Shown: piece by piece, positions 54,524 to 64,000 of the stretch
Layout: each line of letters begins with the position of its first letter
How positions within the stretch are numbered: the stretch's first letter is position 1
Origin: Laspinema palackyanum D2c
GTDB lineage: Bacteria > Cyanobacteriota > Cyanobacteriia > Cyanobacteriales > Laspinemataceae
Direction: 5' to 3'
Length of the DNA: 64,000 nt
Assembly: GCF_025370875.1 (NCBI RefSeq)
Contig: NZ_JAMXFD010000002.1
Coordinates: 527,009 to 591,008, forward strand
The notes under the pieces: generated by a model
What the model was told of the DNA's origin: nothing
Seen by the model: the letters and a program-made list of their open reading frames with translations, nothing else
The model's database searches: none
Made by a program: the position numbers and the translations under genes

Positions 54524-57481
54524 ATGAATTATTTCTTAAAGCAAGTAAATCCTCCAAAACTTTCTGATGTTTTGATGAGTAAATTCTGCCTAAATCGGCG
54601 AAATGGGTTGAGAATTTGGGTGGCGATCGCCTTGGGAAGTTTTTTCTATCCTCTTAGCAATCCAGCCCAGGCACAAATCTTTCCTGATGGAACACTTCCC
54701 AGTCCAAGCGTGGTAACAAATGAAGGGACTATTCAGAGGATTACGGGAGGGACAGAAATGGGAGGAAGCCTCTTCCATAGCTTCCAAGAATTTTCTGTGA
54801 TGACCGGGAATACCGCCGTTTTTGAAAATTCATTAACCGTAGAAAATATCCTGACTCGAATTACGGGAGTAAACAGTTCCCTGATTGATGGAATCATCCG
54901 CGCTAATGGCAGCGCCAATCTCTATTTAATCAATCCCAACGGGATTGTTTTCGGTCCCAATGCTCAACTGAGTATTGGGGGTTCATTTTTTGCCAGTACC
55001 GCCGAGAGTATAGTCCTAGGGGATGGGAGTTTATTTAGTGCGATCGACCCAGAAGCCCCCCCGTTGCTGACCGTCAACGTGCCGGTGGGGTTACAATTTG
55101 GGGCAAATCCGGGCAACATTGGGGTCCAGTCCCAAGGGAGAGACAGTAGCGGAGAACCCGTGGGATTGCAAGTGTTGCCCGGGCAAACCGTCGGACTCTT
55201 TGGAGGGAATGTGCTACTAGAGGGGGGACAAGTGCGATCGCCCGGAGGACGGATTGAAATCGGCAGCGTGGGAGGCAATAGCCGAATCAGCCTGACCCCC
55301 ACAGAACGGGGGATGAGGGCGGGATATGAAGGGGTCGAGAGCTTCCAGGATATTCAACTGACTCAACGCAGTGGGATCAACACCAGTGGGGATGGGGGAG
55401 GAACCATTCACCTGCAAGGACGGCGAATCGCCGTCGGGGAAGGGTCTCAAGTCCTAGGGGTCAATGTCGGAGTGCTGCCGGGGGGATCGCTGAATATCAA
55501 AGCCTCCGAATTAGTAGCAATTACCGGCGCTGACCCAGATAATTTTACCGCAGTCGTCAGCGATACGCGGGGAGTGGGGACCGGGGGAGACTTGAATATT
55601 GAAACCGGACAATTTTTACTCCAGGGGACCGGATTAGTCTCTGCCAGCACCTTTGGACTCGGTGCCGGAGGAAATCTTACCATAAAGGCCGCCGATTCCA
55701 TTACCGTAATTGGGGTGGGATTTGAGCCATTAGAGTTATTAATTGGGGGAGCATTAACCGGACAACTGCAACCGGAAGATCGCATCGGGGGTTTGGTGGC
55801 GGGAACCGTGGGAGAAGCACCCACGGGAAATATGACCTTAGAAGCTGGGAACGCGATCGGGTTGTATAATGGGGGGGTAATTCATAGTCCGGCCTTTGGA
55901 GATGCGGCAGGGGGTAACCTTCAGATGAGGGCGGGAAACAAGATAGAAGCGATCGCCGCTGGGGTGTTATCCAATACTGCATTTGGGAGTAACGCTTCTG
56001 CCGGGGATATTACCATTGAAACTCGCAACCTGATTATCACCGATGGCACCGTGATTTCCAGTGCAACCCTGGGTAATGGTCCAGGGGGGAATATTATGGT
56101 TAATGCGTCAGAATTGGTGGAAATCAGTGGAACCGTCCCCGGAAATGTGCTCCCGACGGGAATTTTAAATAACACCCTCTTTGGAACCGGGACCGGGGGT
56201 GACGTGACGATTAAAACCACGCGGTTAATTAATCGCGGGGGTGCATTGATTTCGACCAATAGTGGGGGGGGAAATCAATCCACTGGATTGGTGACATCTG
56301 GGGGAGTCGGAGGGAATATTACCATTGAAGCGAGTGAGTCAGTGGAGATTTCCGGCGTGTCCCCGGATGGGCAAGTCACCAGTGGTCCGGGAACGACGAC
56401 ATTTAGTGAGAATCCGGCGGGGAATTTAACCATTTCCACGGGGAAGTTAACCATTAGTGAGGGGGCGATCGTGTCCTCAGCGACGTTTAATAGTGGGGAT
56501 GGGGGAACCCTAACGGTGAATGCCTCAGAAGGGATTGATATTTCCGGGCGATCGCCGATTACCGGATTACCGAGTACCTTAGTTTCCTCTTCCGGACGGG
56601 CGGATATACCGGATTTGGAAGTCACCGGGTCCGGAGGGAACTTGCGGGTGAGTACCGGAGAATTGGTGGTTCGGGATGGAGCCACTTTAGATGTGAGAAG
56701 TTTTGGGGCAGGGAATGCCGGGATTTTAGAAATTGTCGCCGATTCCGTGCGGGTAGATACGGGGGGGAGTTTGAATGCCGCAACAGTTTCGGGTGCCGGG
56801 GGTAACATTCAACTGCGATCGCCCACCCTGCTGTTACGTCGCGGGGGCAATATCACCACCAATGCCGGGAATACCGATGGAGGGAACATTGCGATCGATA
56901 CCCAAATTTTAACTGCACTCGATAACAGTGATATTACCGCCAATGCCTTAGCGGGACGAGGGGGACGAGTCAGCATCAATGCCGAGGGGATTTTTGGTAC
57001 CGAATTTCGTGAAGCAGAAACCCCGCGCAGTGATATTACCGCCACCTCGGACCTGGGACCCGAGTTTAGCGGAACCGTGGAACTGAACACCCCGGATGCA
57101 GATTCCAGCTTAGGAGTTGTGCAACTCCAAGATAATTTTGTGAATGCGGATCAACTAATTGCTCAGAACTTCTGTGCCACCGGAGACGTGAGTAGCTTTA
57201 CGGTGACGGGACGAGGAGGATTGCCCGACTCTCCCACGGAACTGCTGAATTCTACGGTGATTTTAGATGATTTGCGCTTGGTGCAGACTGAGGGAACAGC
57301 ACTCCAGGGTCAATCCAATCCAATGGGGGAGATCACAGGAGAGAAAATGGCTCAACCGGGTCCCCTCGTAGAAGCGCAAGGCTGGAGTGTCACCCCTTCC
57401 GGGACCGTGGTTCTGGTGGCCCAAGCCCCCCAGGTTACGCCCCTGAGTTCTTGGGTGAAGCAACAGAATTGTGGAGAGTGA
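54524..57481 (+). CDS. Filamentous haemagglutinin-type exoprotein, paralogue 1
   Basis: A roughly 985-residue secreted exoprotein (TpsA-like). A signal peptide follows a basic segment (IWVAIALGSFFYPLSNPAQA). The TPS/FHA N-terminal domain contains RITGGTEMGGSLFHSFQEF and the NPNGIVFGPNAQLSIGGSFF motif with NxNG. After about residue 300 it consists of many beta-helical repeats rich in Gly, Asn and Thr (GGNLTIKA, GNITIEASES). The C-terminal third includes DITANALAGRGGRVSINAEG and ends with a Cys. In two-partner secretion the N-terminal domain is recognised by a TpsB porin, which is not in this window. Start TTG at 54467 is possible; ATG 54524 has a purine-rich site. Confidence 0.87.
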   Translation: MNYFLKQVNPPKLSDVLMSKFCLNRRNGLRIWVAIALGSFFYPLSNPAQAQIFPDGTLPSPSVVTNEGTIQRITGGTEMGGSLFHSFQEFSVMTGNTAVFENSLTVENILTRITGVNSSLIDGIIRANGSANLYLINPNGIVFGPNAQLSIGGSFFASTAESIVLGDGSLFSAIDPEAPPLLTVNVPVGLQFGANPGNIGVQSQGRDSSGEPVGLQVLPGQTVGLFGGNVLLEGGQVRSPGGRIEIGSVGGNSRISLTPTERGMRAGYEGVESFQDIQLTQRSGINTSGDGGGTIHLQGRRIAVGEGSQVLGVNVGVLPGGSLNIKASELVAITGADPDNFTAVVSDTRGVGTGGDLNIETGQFLLQGTGLVSASTFGLGAGGNLTIKAADSITVIGVGFEPLELLIGGALTGQLQPEDRIGGLVAGTVGEAPTGNMTLEAGNAIGLYNGGVIHSPAFGDAAGGNLQMRAGNKIEAIAAGVLSNTAFGSNASAGDITIETRNLIITDGTVISSATLGNGPGGNIMVNASELVEISGTVPGNVLPTGILNNTLFGTGTGGDVTIKTTRLINRGGALISTNSGGGNQSTGLVTSGGVGGNITIEASESVEISGVSPDGQVTSGPGTTTFSENPAGNLTISTGKLTISEGAIVSSATFNSGDGGTLTVNASEGIDISGRSPITGLPSTLVSSSGRADIPDLEVTGSGGNLRVSTGELVVRDGATLDVRSFGAGNAGILEIVADSVRVDTGGSLNAATVSGAGGNIQLRSPTLLLRRGGNITTNAGNTDGGNIAIDTQILTALDNSDITANALAGRGGRVSINAEGIFGTEFREAETPRSDITATSDLGPEFSGTVELNTPDADSSLGVVQLQDNFVNADQLIAQNFCATGDVSSFTVTGRGGLPDSPTELLNSTVILDDLRLVQTEGTALQGQSNPMGEITGEKMAQPGPLVEAQGWSVTPSGTVVLVAQAPQVTPLSSWVKQQNCGE

Positions 57482-57644
57482 ACGGGAAATCAATTTGGAG
57501 AGGGGGTAAGGGGATAGTTTGGATAGCCCGTTGAAACTTGATAGGGGCGATCGCTCATTTTGTGCTACAACCCTGGTGGAGTTCGCGAACAAACCATTAG
57601 CGGAAAAATCGTCCACTCTTTTCCTTTTTAAAAGGCTAAAATGA

Positions 57645-60602
57645 ATGATTGGTTTCAGGCGAGTCAATTATCACCCATTTATCCGATTGTTTCCTAAGTC
57701 ATTCGGCCTAAAGCGCCGCAATGTCATAACGCTTTCAGGAGTGCTCATCCTGTGGAGTGGGTCATCGGGATGTGGTGTCAAAGCAGAGGCGCAAATCATT
57801 CCCGATTCCAGCCTGCATAACCCTACCCTGGTTACCCCCGATGGGACGACTTACCGAATCACTGGCGGGACAGAAATTGGCGGAAATCTCTTCCATAGCT
57901 TTCAGGAATTTGCTCTGATGACGGGGAATACCGCCCGGTTTGAGAATTCATTGAGGGTAGAAAATATCCTCACCCGAATTACCGGAGAAAATCCTTCTAC
58001 CATTGATGGCATTATCCGCGTCAATGGCAGTGCAAATCTCTATTTAATTAATCCTAACGGGATTGTTTTTGGTCCCAATGCTGAATTAAAGATTGGAGGT
58101 TCATTTGTGGCGAGTACCGCCGAGAGTGTCCTCATGAGTGATGGGAGTCTGTTTAGTGCTATCAACCCAGAATCACCCCCCTTGCTGACGGTAAACGTGC
58201 CAGTGGGGTTACAATTTGGGCCCAACCCGGGGACTATTGTGGTGCAATCTCAAGGGATAGATAGAGAAACCGGAGGATTGCAAGGGTCACCGGGGCAAAG
58301 TTTGGGGCTATTTGGGGGGAATGTGTTCCTAGAGGGGGGACAAGTGCGATCGCCTGGGGGAAGGATTGAAATCGGCAGTGTGGCAGGCAATAGCCGGATC
58401 AGTTTGATGCCCACCCCAAGGGGAATTCAAGGGGGATATGAAGGCGTAGAAAGCTTTCAAGACATTCAACTGACCCAACAGAGTCGCATCAATACCAGTG
58501 GAGAGGGGGGTGGCACGATTCATCTGCAAGGACGGCAAATTGGTATTTCCGACGGGTCTCAGGTTTTGGCCCTGAATACAGGTTCCCGACCCGGGGGACC
58601 TGTAAAAATCACAGCCACGGAATTAGTCGCACTGACGGGGGCTGATCCCGATAATTTTAGTACAATTATCAGCGACAGTCAGGGAGTCGGGACCGGGGGA
58701 GACTTGAATATTGAAACCGGACAATTTTTACTCCAAGGAACGGCTTTTTTATCCGCGAGTAGCTTTGGACAAGGTGCCGGAGGAAATCTGCGGATTGATG
58801 CAGTAGATTCCATCACCCTGATTGGAGTAGGATTTGGACCCTTAGAAGGGGTGCTGGGGGCCGCATTAACGGGACAACTGCAACCGGGCGATCGCATTGG
58901 CGGGTTGTTTGCCGGAACCGTCGGCATGGCTCCAGCGGGGAATATCACTTTAGAGGCGGGGAATGGGATTGGATTGTATAATGGGGCGATCGTCTTCAGT
59001 CCCACCTTTGGGACAGAATCCAGCGGGGAAATTCAGATGCGCGCCAACAATCACATCGAGGCGATCGCCAGTGGCATTTTTTCCAATACCGCCCTCGGCA
59101 GTGCCGGATCAGCGGGAAATATTGAAATTGCAACGGGTCATCTGAGGATACAAGACGGGAGCATCATTTCCAGTTCCACCTTGGGCAGTGGACCCGGTGC
59201 CGAAATTATGATTAATACCTCACAAGGGGTGGAAATCACCGGCACCCGACCGGAAAACCTCCTACCCACGGGCATCTTGAATAACACCATCTTTGGGTCC
59301 GGGACTGGGGGAGATATTAAAATTACCACGGGACAGTTGAGGATTCGGGAGGGGGCATTAATTGTCACCAGTACCGGAACAGGTCCCAACGTCGGTTCCC
59401 TAGCTGCCGGGGGACCCGGGGGGAATATTCAGATAGAGGCAAGGGAGTCGATAGAAATTGTGGGAGTCTCCCCCGATGGGATGGTTACCAGTAGTATTGC
59501 CACCAGTACCTTTGGAGTTCCCCCCTCTGGGAATCTCACGATTTCCACGCGGCAGTTAACCCTAACAGACGGGGGAATCGTCTCCACCGGGACCTTTGGT
59601 TCTGGGAGTGGCGGAACCCTGACGGTGAATGCCACCGAAGGGATGGACATTTCCGGAAAGTCGCCCATTACCGGACTACCGACGGGATTGGATTCCTCTT
59701 CAGGACGTGGAGATTTCGACAATCAAGAGATTAGCGGATCGGCCGGGGACCTGCGCATCAACACCGGACAGTTACGGGTCCGGGATGGGGCGAATATTGA
59801 TGTGAGGAGTTTGGGCCCGGGGAATGCGGGTACTCTGGAAATTGTGGCGGAGTCGGTCCGTCTGGATACGGGAGGGAGTCTCAATGCCACCACGGTTTCC
59901 GGTGCAGGGGGTGATATTCAACTGCGATCGCCGGATATATTACTCTCTCGCGGCAGTCATATCACAACCAACGCCGGGAATACCAATGGCGGAAATATTA
60001 CCATCGACGCCCAAATCTTGACCGCCTTGGGAAATAGTGACATTACCGCCAATGCCCTGACTGGACGGGGTGGACGAGTTAGTATTAATGCCGAAGGCAT
60101 CTTCGGCACTCAATTTCGCCAGACCCCCACCGCCAGCAGTGACATTACCGCCACCTCTGAACTGGGACCAGAGTTTAGCGGTTCTGTGGAACTGAATACT
60201 CCAGATACAGATTCGAGTTTAGGAATTGTATCCTTGCAAGAGAATTTTGTAGATGCTACCCAATTGATTGCCCAAAACTTCTGTGCCAAGGGTCAAGGGA
60301 GTCGCTTTACCCTTACGGGACGAGGAGGTTTGCCCGCTTCTCCCACGGAAACCCTGAATCCGTCAGTCATTTTAGATGATTTGCGCCTCGTTCCTATGGC
60401 AGGAATGCCGGTTCAGGGTCAATTCAGGTCAGAAGAGGCCCTCACTGGGGGAAAACGACCCCAGAACCCCCCTGTGGTGGAGGCCCAAGGTTGGCGGGTG
60501 AATCCAGGGGGGACCGTGGTTTTGGTCACTGACACCCCCCGAGTCAGCCCTCACAGTTCCTGGGTGAGCTCCGGGGTGGATTGTAGGGAATCAGGGGATT
60601 AA
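57645..60602 (+). CDS. Filamentous haemagglutinin-type exoprotein, paralogue 2
   Basis: A 985-residue paralogue of the gene 164 bases upstream, same orientation. Same landmarks: signal region ending GCGVKAEAQIIPDSS, RITGGTEIGGNLFHSFQEF, NPNGIVFGPNAELKIGGSF and a long Gly-rich beta-helical repeat region. The two proteins align from end to end with clear divergence in loops; both end with the DDLRLV stretch and a Cys-containing tail. The CHAT-TPR gene lies downstream. A likely adhesive surface fibre or proteinase substrate; that is inferred from family. Confidence 0.87.
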   Translation: MIGFRRVNYHPFIRLFPKSFGLKRRNVITLSGVLILWSGSSGCGVKAEAQIIPDSSLHNPTLVTPDGTTYRITGGTEIGGNLFHSFQEFALMTGNTARFENSLRVENILTRITGENPSTIDGIIRVNGSANLYLINPNGIVFGPNAELKIGGSFVASTAESVLMSDGSLFSAINPESPPLLTVNVPVGLQFGPNPGTIVVQSQGIDRETGGLQGSPGQSLGLFGGNVFLEGGQVRSPGGRIEIGSVAGNSRISLMPTPRGIQGGYEGVESFQDIQLTQQSRINTSGEGGGTIHLQGRQIGISDGSQVLALNTGSRPGGPVKITATELVALTGADPDNFSTIISDSQGVGTGGDLNIETGQFLLQGTAFLSASSFGQGAGGNLRIDAVDSITLIGVGFGPLEGVLGAALTGQLQPGDRIGGLFAGTVGMAPAGNITLEAGNGIGLYNGAIVFSPTFGTESSGEIQMRANNHIEAIASGIFSNTALGSAGSAGNIEIATGHLRIQDGSIISSSTLGSGPGAEIMINTSQGVEITGTRPENLLPTGILNNTIFGSGTGGDIKITTGQLRIREGALIVTSTGTGPNVGSLAAGGPGGNIQIEARESIEIVGVSPDGMVTSSIATSTFGVPPSGNLTISTRQLTLTDGGIVSTGTFGSGSGGTLTVNATEGMDISGKSPITGLPTGLDSSSGRGDFDNQEISGSAGDLRINTGQLRVRDGANIDVRSLGPGNAGTLEIVAESVRLDTGGSLNATTVSGAGGDIQLRSPDILLSRGSHITTNAGNTNGGNITIDAQILTALGNSDITANALTGRGGRVSINAEGIFGTQFRQTPTASSDITATSELGPEFSGSVELNTPDTDSSLGIVSLQENFVDATQLIAQNFCAKGQGSRFTLTGRGGLPASPTETLNPSVILDDLRLVPMAGMPVQGQFRSEEALTGGKRPQNPPVVEAQGWRVNPGGTVVLVTDTPRVSPHSSWVSSGVDCRESGD

Positions 60603-60661
60603 ATCTGTTAGGGAATTGTAATTTTGGGGTGCAATAGTTGTTGTCTGGGTTGTAAGGAGGG

Positions 60662-60760
60662 GAGACCTAACCCCCCAGCCCCCTTCCCTCCGAGGGAAGG
60701 GGGAGCCGGAAGGCTCCTCTTAGCTCCCTCTCATCTTACGAGAGGCTGGGGAGAGGTCTC
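60662..60760. repeat. Composite GC-rich inverted repeat
   Basis: Outer arms GAGACC/GGTCTC and CCCCAGCC/GGCTGGGG enclose a hairpin CCCCCTTCCCT (60679-60689) with AGGGAAGGGGG (60693-60703) and AGCC/GGCT. This resembles a dispersed repeat common in cyanobacterial spacers. Confidence 0.7.
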
Positions 60761-60857
60761 TGAGTTGGTGGGTATCTTGAAAGATTATACAGAAGGTTTA
60801 TTTTATTTTTCCGGGTTCAAGAAATAATCACGATTCATTCCCAAAGGAAATCAAAAA

Positions 60858-63506
60858 ATGCAGAAATTTCGATTTATTATTGTTGCCTTATTGGGTTTTA
60901 GTTTAAGCCTGAGTGTTCGGGTCGCTTGGGGGTTGAGTCCCGAGGGGTCATCTTCCGTGAGTTTGAATGCCCAAGGGGTTACTGAATTATTAACTCAAGG
61001 AAAAAGTCACTATGAAGCGGGACAGTTTTCGGATGCGGTGCAGTTTTGGGAACAGGCGGCGATCGCCTTGGGAGAACAAGGGAATGTATTGGGTCAAGCC
61101 CAGGCATTGAGCTTTTTATCGTTAGCGTATCAGAGTTTAGGAGATTATCCGAAAGCGACGGAGGCGATCGCCTCAGCACAAGGGGCCATTGCCCGAGTTT
61201 CTAAAGGCGATCGGGGCGATCGCGAAACGATCCGCGCCCAAATTTTAAATGCAGAAGGTCGTCTCCAATTCTTCCTGGGAAATGCTGAAGCCGCCTTAAC
61301 CACCTGGCAAGAAGCCACCGCTGCTTATCGCCAAGCACAAGACCCGACGGGGGAAATTCTCAGCCAAATTAATCAAGCCCGGGCGATGCAAGGACTAGGA
61401 CTCTATCGCCGTGCTACCAACCTGTTAAAACAGGTGGAACAACAATTAGAAAACCAGTCCGATCGCTCGATTCAATCGGTAGGATTATTGAACCTGGGAG
61501 AGGTCCTGCGAGCCAGTGGCGCATTTCAGCAGTCGGAAAGCCTGTTACGCGACGCCCTAGCCTTACAAAACACTCGGGAAGCAACTGAACAAACCGGGGC
61601 TATTTTATTAAGCTTAGGCAATACATTACGGGCATTAAATAATTCCGAAGAAGCCATTCGCTACTATCAAAAGGCGGCGGAAAGTGCCAGTCAATTTCCT
61701 CAAGTTAAACTGCAAGCGCAATTAAATCAATTCAGTTTATTAATTGAAACCGGGAATTGGGAAAAAGCCCGCCAACTGATTGCAGAAATTTCCGAACCCC
61801 TTTCCCTGTTATCTCCCTCTCGACCGGGGATTTATGCCCAAGTGAATTTGGCACAAAATTTGATTTGCCTGGAACAACAAAAAGCGAACTGCCTCGGACA
61901 GGAAGAAGAAAATCCGATTCCTGGGCAATTTCAAATGGGTGGAACGATTCCTTTACTAGAAAAGGCCGTCATCGCTGCTCGTCAGATTAGGGATCAACGG
62001 GCTGAGTCTTATGCCTTGGGAAATTTAGGGAGAATTTATGAAGAAATGGGAGAGGTTAAGACAGCGCGAGAGTATAGCGAAACGGCCTTAAATATTGCTC
62101 AAACGATTCAAGCCTCGGATATAGCTTATCAGTGGCAATGGCAGTTAGGAAGACTGCGGATTCAGAGTGGAGATCAACCCGGGGCGATCGCGGCCTATAG
62201 TGAAGCCGTGAATAGCTTGCAATCCCTCCGCAGCGATTTGGTGGCGATTGATCGTCAGGTGCAGTTTTCCTTCCGCGATCGCGTCGAACCCCTCTATCGA
62301 CAATTGGTGAGTTTATTGCTCGATCGCGCCAAACAAGTCGAACCCCAACCCGCCCAGAAATATCTCAAACAAGCTCGGGACACCATTGAATCCCTACAAC
62401 TGGCAGAACTAGATAACTATTTTAAAGATGCCTGTTTGGATGTGCAACCGGAACAAATTGATGAAGTAGACCCGCAAGCGGCTACGCTTTATCCGATGAT
62501 TTTGCCCGATCGATTGGCGGTGATTCTCTCCATTTCCGGACAACCGCTCATCCAGTATGAAACCCTCCAACCTGCCGCCGAAATTGAGAATACCCTAGAG
62601 CAATTCCAGCAATTTCTTAACCCAGCCTTTTCTAACCGGCAGCGGTTACAATTGTCCCAAGAACTCTATAATTGGTTAATTCGTCCGGCGGAATCAGCCT
62701 TAGCAGAAAATGGAGTGGAAACTTTAGTCTTTGTCCTGGATGGGTTCTTAAGAAATCTCCCCATGTCGGCCCTCCATGATGGCGATCGCTATATCATTGA
62801 ACGCTATAATGTGGCCCTGACTCCGGGCTTACAACTCCTCGCCCCGCGACCCTTAACCGGGGAAAAAATTCAAGTTTTGAGTGCCGGAATTACGGATGCA
62901 AGGCAGGGATTCAGTGCATTACCTGGAGTACAAGTTGAATTAGAACAGATTGGAGATTGGGTCCCGAATTCTACCATCTTGCTCGATGGCGAATTTACGG
63001 AATTCAACCTAGCCACTGCCATAGCTGCTGTGGATTTCCCCGTGATTCATTTAGCCACCCACGGTCAATTTAGCTCAGATTCGGAGCAGACCTTTATTCT
63101 GACTTGGGATGATAAAATTCGCGTCACGGAGTTTGAAGAACTGCTCAGAACTCGGGAATCGGGTTTAGCAACTCCCATTGAATTACTGGTGCTGAGTGCT
63201 TGCCAAACGGCGGCTGGAGATAAGCAAGCTGGGTTAGGATTGGCGGGGGTCGCCGTGCGGTCCGGTGCGCGCTCTACCTTAGCTACTCTCTGGTCCGTGA
63301 ATGATCAATCTACCGCCATGTTGGTGACAGAATTTTACCGCAATTTGGTGGGGGTGGCCACGGAAGATGGAATCACCCAATCGGGACAACTGCCGATGAG
63401 TAAAGCTCAGGCCCTGCGGCAGAGTCAGTTAGCCTTATTACAAGACCCGAAATATGAGCATCCCTTTTATTGGGCACCCTTTGTACTGGTGGGAAATTGG
63501 CTTTAA
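60858..63506 (+). CDS. TPR-CHAT domain protease-like protein
   Basis: An 882-residue secreted protein. Signal peptide: IIVALLGFSLSLSVRVAWGL. TPR-like repeats occupy about 40-460 (YQSLGDYPKATEAIASAQGA). The C-terminal CHAT domain (about 570-880) is a caspase-like peptidase fold with catalytic His in VIHLATHGQF and Cys in LLVLSACQTAAGDKQAGLGL. CHAT proteins downstream of haemagglutinin-type genes are common in filamentous cyanobacteria. The start follows AAAGGAAATC. The three genes 54.5-63.5 kb point the same way and may form a secretion module lacking its TpsB partner here. Confidence 0.88.
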   Translation: MQKFRFIIVALLGFSLSLSVRVAWGLSPEGSSSVSLNAQGVTELLTQGKSHYEAGQFSDAVQFWEQAAIALGEQGNVLGQAQALSFLSLAYQSLGDYPKATEAIASAQGAIARVSKGDRGDRETIRAQILNAEGRLQFFLGNAEAALTTWQEATAAYRQAQDPTGEILSQINQARAMQGLGLYRRATNLLKQVEQQLENQSDRSIQSVGLLNLGEVLRASGAFQQSESLLRDALALQNTREATEQTGAILLSLGNTLRALNNSEEAIRYYQKAAESASQFPQVKLQAQLNQFSLLIETGNWEKARQLIAEISEPLSLLSPSRPGIYAQVNLAQNLICLEQQKANCLGQEEENPIPGQFQMGGTIPLLEKAVIAARQIRDQRAESYALGNLGRIYEEMGEVKTAREYSETALNIAQTIQASDIAYQWQWQLGRLRIQSGDQPGAIAAYSEAVNSLQSLRSDLVAIDRQVQFSFRDRVEPLYRQLVSLLLDRAKQVEPQPAQKYLKQARDTIESLQLAELDNYFKDACLDVQPEQIDEVDPQAATLYPMILPDRLAVILSISGQPLIQYETLQPAAEIENTLEQFQQFLNPAFSNRQRLQLSQELYNWLIRPAESALAENGVETLVFVLDGFLRNLPMSALHDGDRYIIERYNVALTPGLQLLAPRPLTGEKIQVLSAGITDARQGFSALPGVQVELEQIGDWVPNSTILLDGEFTEFNLATAIAAVDFPVIHLATHGQFSSDSEQTFILTWDDKIRVTEFEELLRTRESGLATPIELLVLSACQTAAGDKQAGLGLAGVAVRSGARSTLATLWSVNDQSTAMLVTEFYRNLVGVATEDGITQSGQLPMSKAQALRQSQLALLQDPKYEHPFYWAPFVLVGNWL

Positions 63507-64000
63507 AGGGTAACAATCCGGTGACCCCTGTCATGAAAGAGAAGGGGAGGGTAAAAAGAGTAAAAATGGCGGAAATCTCGGGAAAAAACTAGCCGGATGA
63601 CAGGGGGAAATGATTAGGGTTGAGTCATCTCATCAACCCCCCACTCATCGGATTAATTGAAGCAGGACTTATGCCACCCTCTCATTTATAGTGAGTCTCA
63701 ATGAATTGGAGGGTCAGACTATTGCAAGACTTGCTATAGAATGAAATCAGAGCAATTCATAAATTGCCCTGACCGGGGCGGTAAAATCCGAAATTTTGCT
63801 TAAGTTTTGTAATGCTCTGGCCCAGAGAGTTCAATCCAGCGGATTGTAAAATTTTGATGAGCTCGCAGGGGGAATAAGGAAGAAGACTGCCTCAATCATC
63901 CAGTGTCTGTTGGCGGCGTAAGCCTGGTTGACTGACAAAAGTTAAGAATGAGGGCTGAAAGCTTTACATTCAGGGATTTTTAGCCTGGGGCTTGAAAAGA
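63507..64000. other. Spacer to the window end
   Basis: No gene supported in 494 bases. TTGCAAGACTTGC and AGAGCAATTCATAAATTGC show small dyads near 63724 and 63751. Any gene continuing past 64000 cannot be judged. Confidence 0.45.

Overview
The window looks like chromosome of a filamentous, phycobilisome-bearing cyanobacterium, probably of the Oscillatoria/Phormidium type (genus not determinable). Evidence: very many copies of the octamer GCGATCGC (HIP1); phycobilisome genes (cpcG, cpcS, nblA); a cyanobacterial SigF; an FHA-domain penicillin-binding protein; PEP-CTERM proteins; and large secreted haemagglutinin-like proteins plus a WD40 STAND NTPase of the kind common in filamentous cyanobacteria. 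No rRNA or tRNA gene was seen.

Layout. 0.4-5.5 kb: a 7TM-HD (PgpH-type, predicted c-di-AMP) phosphodiesterase, an orphan sugar ABC permease, an unknown protein and 5-formyl-THF cyclo-ligase. 5.7-11.5 kb: an exopolysaccharide block on the minus strand with GDP-fucose synthase, GDP-mannose dehydratase (gmd), an initiating sugar transferase and a GT4 glycosyltransferase. The gmd reading frame carries a complete 329-residue intein. 11.6-24.1 kb: an orphan TRAP binding protein, an EamA transporter, a receiver protein, argG, a STAS protein, a coiled-coil/unknown gene pair, sigF, a secreted pentapeptide protein, two unknown proteins (one behind a hairpin that would hide its ribosome binding site) and an ABC-F ATPase. 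24.3-31.7 kb: two GHL10-type glycosyl hydrolase paralogues, a membrane protein, a repeat-rich spacer, a GT2 glycosyltransferase and three tandem PEP-CTERM paralogues. 32.5-37.8 kb: rpsB-tsf, a hypothetical gene and recG.

37.9-44.8 kb holds a minus-strand operon: a P-loop ATPase, a 1.6-kb-residue-class protein (TPR-like region, STAND NTPase, membrane segment, 14 WD40 repeats), then a 200-residue protein with repeated DxIDGPP motifs. It resembles the NTP-dependent conflict/signalling systems known in multicellular bacteria and is the best candidate for an undescribed system. 45.3-47.9 kb groups phycobilisome functions: rod-core linker (cpcG), a predicted HEYAH metalloprotease-like gene overlapping the bilin lyase cpcS, and the 56-residue degradation adaptor NblA. 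48.3-53.4 kb: bioB, bioY, lspA and the FHA-PBP. 53.7-63.5 kb: a DUF937-like protein ending in a perfect EF-hand/dockerin loop, two paralogous ~1000-residue haemagglutinin-type exoproteins in tandem and a TPR-CHAT protease-like protein.

Spacers hold several dispersed palindromic repeat families (about 25-50 bp) occurring at two or more places in the window. All functional assignments come from reading motifs in the sequence and family knowledge; no database search was possible.
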